Below, piece by piece: positions 1-5,595 of a DNA stretch of 6,607 nucleotides (the stretch's first letter is position 1; every line of letters starts with the position of its first letter). This DNA comes from an uncultured Rivibacter sp. (GTDB lineage: Bacteria; Pseudomonadota; Gammaproteobacteria; Burkholderiales; Burkholderiaceae). Location: NCBI GenBank assembly GCA_946480925.1, contig CAMLLU010000134.1:1-6607 (forward strand), given 5' to 3'. Below the pieces are notes generated by a model, which did no database searches, was not told the DNA's origin, and saw nothing but the letters and a program-made list of their open reading frames with translations. Position numbers and translations under genes: made by a program.

Positions 1-2
1 AG

Positions 3-110
3 CATCACTTCGAGCGGGTGGGGCCGGCGGCTGTCGTGGGCGCGCCTGCTGGCGTACCGGCTGGGCCGCACGTGGACGTGCTGTCGCGCATGCGGGGGCG
101 CTGGGGCTGA
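3..110 (+). CDS. possible 3' end of an unidentified gene (partial)
   Basis: The frame is open from the window edge to a TGA at 108-110, giving a tail of 35 residues that ends in VDVLSRMRGRWG. Codon pattern is the only argument for coding: in this frame first positions are rich in G, second positions are mixed, and third positions are mostly G or C, as in the intact genes here; another plus frame is also open. A small stem-loop begins five bases after the stop, which fits a gene end. I do not recognise the family. It would be convergent with the DUF885-like remnant to its right. Confidence is low because the piece is so short. Confidence 0.3.
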   Translation, partial: HHFERVGPAAVVGAPAGVPAGPHVDVLSRMRGRWG

Positions 111-115
111 CCCGG

Positions 116-133
116 GCTGCAGGTGTTTGCAGC
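116..133 (+). terminator. short stem-loop after the left-edge frame, weak terminator candidate
   Basis: GCTGCA (116-121) and TGCAGC (128-133) form a perfect 6-bp stem around a 6-nt loop, and two G-U pairs (115 with 134, 114 with 135) could lengthen it in plus-strand RNA. It lies directly after the TGA at 108-110. Only two T residues follow before the run breaks, so an intrinsic terminator is not convincing. The hairpin is seen; its role is inferred from position. Confidence 0.25.
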
Positions 134-166
134 TTGAGTGGCGGGATGGCTGGCCCGGTGCTTGTT

Positions 167-498
167 TCAGCTCAGTTCGAGCGCACGGGCCAGCACGGGT
201 AGCGGCAGGTTGCCGGCGCGCAGCACCGCGTCATTGAAGCCGGCATCGCTGCCGCCTGCAGCACCTCGGCGTTCGCGCCATTGCCGGCGCAGGAGCAGCA
301 GGCCTCGTGGGGTGCTTCTGCCAGCCACTGCGCGAGCAGCACGTCGAGCTGCCGCTGCAGCGCCGGCGAAGGCGCGGCTGCCCGCGGCGCAGTGCAGGCC
401 GCAAGCGCGGCAGCGGCGCAGGCTGCACCGCTGCCGCGCAGCCACAGCCGCCTTGAAAGGAGGAGGTGACGGTGGTCCATGGCGGCATGTTGATTCAT
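167..498 (-). pseudogene. internally deleted, frameshifted remnant of a DUF885-family lipoprotein gene
   Basis: Reading leftward from ATG at 498-496 (a second ATG lies six codons on), the first part is an ordinary secretion signal: a twin-arginine-like SRRLWLR stretch, a small hydrophobic run, and lipobox LAAC, followed by LQRQLDVLLAQWLAEAPHEA, which looks like the start of a mature DUF885 protein. After about position 301 that frame turns into cysteine-rich nonsense and stops at 172. A different frame over about 300-167 instead reads FNDAVLRAGNLPLPVLARAL, much like the conserved C-terminal end of DUF885 proteins (FHDAVL..GALPLPVL), and stops with TGA at 167-169. DUF885 proteins usually have some 550-600 residues, so roughly 1.5 kb of the middle appears to be missing, with a frame change at the join. 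Assignment to DUF885 comes from remembered family motifs. The alternative is an unrelated small lipoprotein of about 108 residues read in the first frame only. Confidence 0.5.
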
Positions 499-551
499 GA
501 CCCGCGATGCCAAAATGAACAGGAACTCATGGGTTTCATAGGGGGGCCACC
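499..551. promoter_or_regulatory. 53-nt spacer between the pseudogene and lysR, presumed divergent promoter region
   Basis: This is the most A/T-rich stretch of the left part and separates the minus-strand remnant from the plus-strand regulator, so it must carry the lysR promoter if transcription starts locally. It contains a dyad ATGA-N8-TCAT at 515-530 and an AGGGGGG ribosome-binding stretch at 540-546, five bases before the lysR ATG. I found no convincing -35/-10 pair and no good T-N11-A LysR box. LysR genes often lie divergent from their target; here that target would have been the now broken gene. Confidence 0.25.
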
Positions 552-1448
552 ATGCCTCGAAACGCACAGATGACCCTCGGCCAGCTGGAGCTCTTCGTCG
601 CGCTGGTCGAAGCCGGCGGCTTCTCGGCGGCGGGCGCAAGGCTGGGTGTCGGCCAGTCGTCGGTCAGCCACACCGTCAAGGCGCCGGAGCAGGCGCTCGG
701 CACCTCGCTGTTCGATCGCCGGCAGTCGCCTCCGGTGCTCACCGCCGGCGCGCGCCGCCTGTTGCCCCATGCGCGTGCCATGCTGTCCGCCGCCGAAGCC
801 ATCCGGCAGGAAGTGCAGGCAGAGAAGGGGCTGAAGGCGGGCCTGCTGCGCATCGGCTCCTTCGGGCCGAGCTCGTCGCTGCGGCTGCTGCCGCAACTGC
901 TGCGCGCCTTCGCCTTGCGATACCCCCGCGTGGAGGTGAGGGTGGAAGAGGAAGCCGACGGCGTCATCGCGCAATGGCTGGTGGATCGCCGCATAGAGCT
1001 CGGCTTCGTCACGCTGCCCGAGGAGCGCTTCGACACCGTGCACCTGGCCAGCGACGAATACGTGGCCGTGCTGCCCGAGCGCCACCCGCTGGCGGCCCAG
1101 GAGGCGGTACGCCCCCGGCAGCTTCATCGCCAGCCCTTCATCGCGAGTTCGGCCGGTTGCGGTGACGAGATCGCCGGCCTCTTGGCGCGTGCCGGAGCGG
1201 AACCGCTGGAGCTGTTCAGGCTGCCTCAGGTGCTGTCGGTGCTGGGGCTGGTGCAGCAGGGCCTGGGGGTCTCGGTGTCGGTGCGGCTCGCACTGCCCGA
1301 TGCTTGGCCCGGGGTGGTGTACCGCCCCTTCCAGCCGGCCGCGCCACGGCACGTCGCGCTGGCCATGCTGGACCGGACCGCGCTCTCGCCTGGCGCGAGG
1401 GCGTTCGTCGAGATGGCGCAGTCGGCAGGCATGCCGCCGCCCCTATGA
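552..1448 (+). CDS. LysR-type transcriptional regulator
   Basis: A 298-residue protein, the usual length for the family. Residues 8-66 form the N-terminal winged helix-turn-helix (TLGQLELFVALVEAGGFSAA, then QSSVSHTVKA and GTSLFDRR), followed by a linker helix of about 67-95 and a periplasmic-binding-protein-like effector domain from about 97 (LLRIGSFG) to the end. It is expected to act in the cytoplasm as a DNA-binding homotetramer or dimer responding to a small molecule; the ligand cannot be told from sequence. The ATG at 552 is chosen because AGGGGGG lies five bases upstream; the next ATG (codon 7) has no such site. One oddity is proline at residue 45, where the family nearly always has leucine in the K-x-L-E segment after the recognition helix (codon ccg at 684-686). 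Its stop lies 7 nt before the LysE-type gene, so the two are probably co-transcribed and the exporter may be under its control. Confidence 0.93.
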   Translation: MPRNAQMTLGQLELFVALVEAGGFSAAGARLGVGQSSVSHTVKAPEQALGTSLFDRRQSPPVLTAGARRLLPHARAMLSAAEAIRQEVQAEKGLKAGLLRIGSFGPSSSLRLLPQLLRAFALRYPRVEVRVEEEADGVIAQWLVDRRIELGFVTLPEERFDTVHLASDEYVAVLPERHPLAAQEAVRPRQLHRQPFIASSAGCGDEIAGLLARAGAEPLELFRLPQVLSVLGLVQQGLGVSVSVRLALPDAWPGVVYRPFQPAAPRHVALAMLDRTALSPGARAFVEMAQSAGMPPPL

Positions 1449-1455
1449 TCGGCCC

Positions 1456-2085
1456 ATGGTCACGCTCGCTCAACTTCTTGCCTTCACACTCGCCGCGGTT
1501 CTGATCACCGCCACACCAGGCCCCGACAACCTCATGGTGCTGGGCATGGGCATGGCCAAAGGACGGCGGCAAGGCATCGCATTCGGACTGGGCTGCGCAC
1601 TCGGCTGCCTCAGTCACACGGTGCTCGCCGTGATGGGCGTGAGCGCGATCGTGGCTGCGTCGCCCTTGGCTTTCACCATACTCAAGTGGATCGGTGGGGC
1701 CTACCTGATCTGGTTGGGGGTGAACGCGCTTCGAAGCGCCGGCACAGGCGCAAAGGTCACCAGCACCGGGCCTGCAGAGGCATCGCTTCGTGAGCTGTTC
1801 CTCAAAGGCATGTTTGCGAACGCCATCAATCCCAAGGTGGTGCTGTTCTTCCTGTCGTTCCTGCCGCAGTTCGTCGTGCCAGCCCAGGGCGATATCGGCG
1901 TGCAGCTCGGCATCCTGGGAATCGTGTTCACAGTGCAGGCGGCTGTTCTCTTCGGCCTGCTGGCCTACTTTGCCGGCACCATCGGCGCCTGGCTGAATCG
2001 CAGGCCTCGTGCCGGCGCGTGGCTCGACCGAATCGCCGGTGCCGTGTTTGTCGGGCTCGGCATTCGGATGGTTTACGGCCGATAG
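1456..2085 (+). CDS. LysE/RhtB-family amino-acid (or small metabolite) exporter
   Basis: A 209-residue inner-membrane protein, typical for the LysE/RhtB family. The family signature is clear: a first membrane helix running into TATPGPDNLMVLGMG (residues 18-32), a glycine-rich second segment with GLGCALGCLSH (44-54), then KWIGGAYLIWLGVNALRS (77-94), a short cytoplasmic loop, and FLKGMFANAINPKVVLFFLSF (about 115-135), followed by two more hydrophobic segments (about 150-174 and 192-206). Family members export amino acids or derivatives, probably by proton exchange; the substrate cannot be predicted. The frame is open further upstream, inside lysR, but ATG 1456 gives the canonical N-terminus. 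There is no clear Shine-Dalgarno site, and the lysR stop 7 nt upstream suggests translational coupling. It converges with the M50 gene, with 46 nt between the two stops and no evident terminator hairpin. Confidence 0.92.
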   Translation: MVTLAQLLAFTLAAVLITATPGPDNLMVLGMGMAKGRRQGIAFGLGCALGCLSHTVLAVMGVSAIVAASPLAFTILKWIGGAYLIWLGVNALRSAGTGAKVTSTGPAEASLRELFLKGMFANAINPKVVLFFLSFLPQFVVPAQGDIGVQLGILGIVFTVQAAVLFGLLAYFAGTIGAWLNRRPRAGAWLDRIAGAVFVGLGIRMVYGR

Positions 2086-2131
2086 GCCTGACCGACCTCG
2101 AAGAGACGCTGGAGGCACCAGAAGCAACTCT

Positions 2132-4258
2132 TCAAAAACCCACCTCGCGTTGCCACAGCGTCCATATCCACCGCAATCCCTGCATCACTGGAGAGCGGTG
2201 CTCACCTCGCAGTGACACCATGCCGATGACTTCCGAAGGCGGTGCTGCCTTGAGGTCGCAGTCTTCCAGCCGCACACGAAACACCGGCTGCAGCGGCACC
2301 AGGCGGCCGTCCTGCAGCCGCTGAGACGGCACGGGGCCGCCGTAGACGCTGGCGACGGCGCTCTGGTCGAGCTGGCTCAGCTGCACGGCATCGACGATGG
2401 TCTTGCTGCAGCTCACGCTCGTGCGCTCGGGTGAGTCCGGCACGAACACGCCCATGCTGCCGGTGCTCAGGCGTTGCAAGTCGGCTTCGTCGACGAAAGC
2501 CTCGACTCTCGCCCCATTGGGGCCCACCACCTGCAGCAGCTTTTCCCCGGGAGCCACCCATGAGCCGCTGGTCACGTCTTCCGAGGCTTCGACCACGGTG
2601 CCGTCGAAGGGCATGGTGAAGGCCAGGCGTTGCACTTCGCGCTGCAGGCCTTCGACTTCTTCGCGTGCGGCTTCCCAGCGCTTGCGCAGGGCGGGGCCGG
2701 CTTCCATGAGCTTGGCGTCGAAGGGTTGCTGGGAAACCTGCCATTGGAGTTGCTGTTCACGCGCGCGTGCCACTTCCAGCCGTGCATTCAGCTCGGGGGA
2801 CTGCAGTTGCACGAGCGGTTCGCCTTGCCGCAGCGGCTGCCCCACGCGCGGCAGCGGGCCGAGGGTTTGCGCGGCATAGGGCGCATAAAGGCCCTGTGCC
2901 TGCGCGGCGCCCAGCATGGCCGGCGCCCGCACGGTGGCCTGCCAGGGCCACAGCAGTACCAGGGCCAGTGCACCCAATGCCATGGCCAGCCGGCGCGTGG
3001 CGCGGTTCCAGCGGAACGACTCGCGGCGCGCGAGCCATGCCTTCAGCTCGCGGGCCACCGGCATGGCGATGAACCAGCCCAGCTCCACGGCCATGAGCAG
3101 CAGGCCCAGTGCCTTGAAGAAGAGGTGGTAGACGAGCAGCGCGATGCCGACGAAGAGCACGAGCCGGTAGAGCCAGGTGGCGTAGGCAAAAGCGATGAGG
3201 AAGCGCTCGCGCGTGCGAGGAAAGTGCTCGGGCGGCGCGTCGCCCCAGCCGAACAGGCGCTCGCGCAGCCACCAGCGGCCGAGCGCGAACGAGCGTTCGT
3301 GCAGGTTGGGCAGGTTCAGTGCGTCCGAGAGCAGGAAGTAGCCGTCGAAGCGCATGAACGGGCTGGCGTTGATGGCCAGCGTGAGCACCCAGGTGGTGGT
3401 GGCCAGCAGGAAGGCCGCGGCGCGCACGGGGCCCCATTCGGGTGTTTCAGGCAGCAGGGCCCAGGCGAGCGTGGCCAACGCCGCGAGCGCCATCTCGCTC
3501 AGCATGCCGGCCGCGCCGATGGCCAGGCGCTGGCGGCGCGAGGCCAGCTTCCAGGCTTCGTTGGTGTCGGTGTAGAGCACGGGCCACAGCACCAGGAAGG
3601 CGACGCCCATGGTGGGCACCCGGCAGCCGTAGCGCTGCGCGGTGAAGGCGTGTCCGAGTTCGTGCAGCACCTTGGCGAAGCTCAGCGCCAATGCAATGGA
3701 CAGCGCGCCGCTCCAGCTGGCATAGGCCGCGAAGGTGTGCGTGAACTCGTCCCAGCGGCGCGAGGCCAGCGCCAGGCCCAGCACCGCCGCCGACGCCACC
3801 GCGGCCCAGAAGGCCGGGTGGTAGGCCCAGCGGACGCAAGGCGCCATGCGCTGCAGCCACGGCATGGGGCGCACCAGCGGCAGGCGGAAGAAGAGGTAGT
3901 TCTTGAGCAGCCACCTGGCCATGCCGAGCCGCGTGGCCGCGGCGGCGCGCTGCAGGCGCTCGGTGTCTTGCGCGCCGTGCGCCTGCAGCAGGTGGTTGTG
4001 CGCCAGCATGCGCAGCAGGCCTTGCATGTCGGCCTCGCCCAGGCGCAGCGTGGTTTCGCGCTGCACCGCGTCCAGCACCTTGCGCACGCTGCCGAGCGAC
4101 CAGCGCGAGAGCACTTCGAAGGCGGCCCAGCGCAGCTCGTAGAAGCGGTTGGCGGCGGGGTCGTGCAGCGTCCAGGTGGGCGAGCCGTCCGGCGCGGCGG
4201 GGCCGGCATGCAGGGCGAGGTCTTGCCGCAGCGGCGGCAGGGCGTCGGAATTCAGCAC
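2132..4258 (-). CDS. multi-pass M50 (site-2-protease type) metallopeptidase with periplasmic HlyD-like domain
   Basis: A 708-residue protein in three parts. Residues 1-95 are soluble and look like a small winged-helix domain (ending in LLRMLAHNHLLQ), resembling PqqD/RRE-type peptide-binding domains. Residues about 145-440 are membrane-embedded: hydrophobic segments near 147-166, 180-197, 217-230, 246-270, 279-297, 355-380, 383-401 and 424-438. They carry the zinc motif HELGH (199-203; H199 and H203 as ligands, E200 catalytic) and the distal motif NASPFMRFDGY (297-307), whose D305 is the expected third ligand. Residues 445-700 are periplasmic and HlyD-like: two lipoyl half-motifs (about 463-488, LRQGEPLVQLQSPEL; and 548-578, FDGTVVEASEDV) flank a short coiled coil (488-545), then a beta-rich region with C617 and C667. 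All catalytic residues are present. The start is GTG at 4258-4256, one base after the stop of the preceding gene; no later Met occurs before residue 78. It is the last gene of the export operon. Role inferred: processing and/or passage of an exported peptide or protein. The HELGH plus HlyD architecture is known from YydH-like peptide zinc metalloproteases. Confidence 0.88.
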   Translation of the reverse strand: MLNSDALPPLRQDLALHAGPAAPDGSPTWTLHDPAANRFYELRWAAFEVLSRWSLGSVRKVLDAVQRETTLRLGEADMQGLLRMLAHNHLLQAHGAQDTERLQRAAAATRLGMARWLLKNYLFFRLPLVRPMPWLQRMAPCVRWAYHPAFWAAVASAAVLGLALASRRWDEFTHTFAAYASWSGALSIALALSFAKVLHELGHAFTAQRYGCRVPTMGVAFLVLWPVLYTDTNEAWKLASRRQRLAIGAAGMLSEMALAALATLAWALLPETPEWGPVRAAAFLLATTTWVLTLAINASPFMRFDGYFLLSDALNLPNLHERSFALGRWWLRERLFGWGDAPPEHFPRTRERFLIAFAYATWLYRLVLFVGIALLVYHLFFKALGLLLMAVELGWFIAMPVARELKAWLARRESFRWNRATRRLAMALGALALVLLWPWQATVRAPAMLGAAQAQGLYAPYAAQTLGPLPRVGQPLRQGEPLVQLQSPELNARLEVARAREQQLQWQVSQQPFDAKLMEAGPALRKRWEAAREEVEGLQREVQRLAFTMPFDGTVVEASEDVTSGSWVAPGEKLLQVVGPNGARVEAFVDEADLQRLSTGSMGVFVPDSPERTSVSCSKTIVDAVQLSQLDQSAVASVYGGPVPSQRLQDGRLVPLQPVFRVRLEDCDLKAAPPSEVIGMVSLRGEHRSPVMQGLRWIWTLWQREVGF

Positions 4259-4259
4259 G

Positions 4260-5591
4260 CTACCAACCCAGCCACTGCCTCGCCGCGACCAGCGGCCGTC
4301 GCAACACCACGTAGGCCAGCGGCGCCCACGGGCCGCGCACGCGGGCGGTGCCGAGCTGGCCGATGCGCGGCGGTGCCTGGCCGGGCAGGAACTCGGCCTT
4401 GATCCGGTAGGCCAGAAAGCCCTCGGGCGTGGGCTCGGCCCGGTAGGCCACGCTGATGACGCGCGCTTCGAATGAGGCCAGCGGCGAGCCTTGCGGGTAC
4501 AGCGTGAGCACGTCGCCGGGCGCCACTTCGATGTGGTCGGCCGCGCTCAGGTGGGCGGCGAGTTCCACCTTGGCGGGGTCGGCCACCACGAGGATGCGCT
4601 CGCCCACGGCCACGGCCTTGCCCAGCCAGTCGTTCACGTCGGCGAACACGGCAATGCCGTCTCGTTCGGCCTTGACCTGCACGCGTTCGAGCTGGCCGGA
4701 GGTGTAGTCGAGCTCGACCAGCTTTTCCTGCAGCTCGCCGCGGCGCAGGGCGACTTCGGCGCGGTTCTTGTCGCTGGTGACCGCGGCCTGGGCCGACTGG
4801 CGGAACTCTTCCTGTGCGGTGTCGTAGGCCTTGCGAGCCACTTCGTAGCGGGTGCGCAGGGCGGTGGTGTCGAGGCTGAACAGTGGCTCGCCGGCCTTGA
4901 CGGGCTGGTTGGGCCGCACGTCGAAGCGTTCGATCACGCCGTCGAGCGGGGCGCGCACGAGCAGGGGTTCCTTCGGCACCACCTCGGCACCCGCCAGCAC
5001 CGTCACGCGCACGGGCACGAGGCACAGCACCGCGGCGCCCAGCAGCAGCCTGCGCCTGGCCCGGGCGGTGCGCAACCAGCCGATCGCGCGGTCGAAGCCG
5101 CGCTGCCGTGGGCGAAAGCCCGCGAGGGCATGGCCGTACACGTCGGCCAGCTCCTTGAGCAGGGCGACTTCGGCGTCGCTCCAAGGTTCGTCGCGCGTGA
5201 GCAGCAAGGCGCCGTCGGGGGCAGCGCCGCGTTGCAGCGGCAGCCACAGCGCGTGGGCGGGCAGCCAGTGGCTCCACTCTTCCTGCAGCGTGGCGGGCAG
5301 TTCGGCCACGTTCAGCTCGCCGGCAGGGGCTGTGGTCTTGACGAGGTGGCGGCACACCTTGCCCAGCCACTGGATGTAAGGCGCACCAGGGTCAGGCTGC
5401 GGCAGGCCGGACACCGTGGCCACGCGCGGCAGGCCGAGCTCGGCCCACAGCGCGGCCTGCCGGTAGGGCAACAGCTGCAGCGTTTCATTGACCGCCACGA
5501 AGCCGAGCTCGGCCAGGCTGCCCGCAGCCCGCGCCCGGCGGCCGAGTTGCAGCAGCGTGAGCAGTGGGTGAACCGAGGCGTCGGACTTCAT
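4260..5591 (-). CDS. HlyD-family inner-membrane adaptor with N-terminal GAF-like cytoplasmic domain
   Basis: A 443-residue protein. Residues about 20-158 are soluble and GAF-like (LAELGFVAVNETLQLLPYRQ, then WLPLQRGAAPDGALLLTRDE and a closing helix ELADVYGHAL), so they should lie in the cytoplasm. A positively charged stretch (GWLRTARARRR, 171-181) precedes one membrane segment (about 182-200). The periplasmic part is a standard membrane-fusion protein: lipoyl half 1 (APLDGVIERFDVRPNQPVKA, 214-233), coiled-coil hairpin (about 243-302), lipoyl half 2 (ERDGIAVFADVNDWLGKAVA, 309-328) and a beta-barrel region (about 338-415). HlyD-type adaptors bridge an inner-membrane machine to TolC. The GAF-like domain is unusual for the class and may sense a ligand or dock a partner. 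ATG 5591 starts four bases after the stop of the preceding gene; its own Shine-Dalgarno site is weak (AGTGAG), so coupling is likely. Adaptor identity is firm; the GAF assignment is by pattern only. Confidence 0.9.
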   Translation of the reverse strand: MKSDASVHPLLTLLQLGRRARAAGSLAELGFVAVNETLQLLPYRQAALWAELGLPRVATVSGLPQPDPGAPYIQWLGKVCRHLVKTTAPAGELNVAELPATLQEEWSHWLPAHALWLPLQRGAAPDGALLLTRDEPWSDAEVALLKELADVYGHALAGFRPRQRGFDRAIGWLRTARARRRLLLGAAVLCLVPVRVTVLAGAEVVPKEPLLVRAPLDGVIERFDVRPNQPVKAGEPLFSLDTTALRTRYEVARKAYDTAQEEFRQSAQAAVTSDKNRAEVALRRGELQEKLVELDYTSGQLERVQVKAERDGIAVFADVNDWLGKAVAVGERILVVADPAKVELAAHLSAADHIEVAPGDVLTLYPQGSPLASFEARVISVAYRAEPTPEGFLAYRIKAEFLPGQAPPRIGQLGTARVRGPWAPLAYVVLRRPLVAARQWLGW

Positions 5592-5595
5592 CGGC

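Noticed and set aside
138..500. 120-codon plus-strand frame in the left region
   Set aside because: The protein is runs of Ala, Arg and Ser without structure; the minus strand over the same bases gives a lipoprotein signal and a DUF885-like tail.
515..530. Dyad ATGA-N8-TCAT as a LysR operator
   Set aside because: It does not fit the T-N11-A spacing of LysR boxes, and a 4-bp dyad is expected by chance.
1216..2127. 303-codon minus-strand frame opposite lysR and the LysE-type gene
   Set aside because: Antisense shadow; the plus-strand frames match well-known families over their full length.
2071..2131. GGCC-GATA-GGCC and CCTC/GAGG pairs near the convergent stops as terminators
   Set aside because: Stems are only 4 bp and not followed by T-runs; GGCC is self-complementary and frequent in such GC-rich DNA.
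2630..4402. 590-codon open frame on the plus strand
   Set aside because: It lies opposite the M50 gene, whose zinc-protease motifs, membrane helices and adaptor domain are unmistakable. The plus frame yields a low-complexity Q/G/R/A/H-rich protein, as expected from the complement of GC-rich coding DNA.
4252..5370. 372-codon minus-strand frame overlapping the GAF-HlyD gene
   Set aside because: Arginine-, proline- and alanine-rich shadow in another frame of the same strand; the overlapping frame has clear lipoyl and membrane features.
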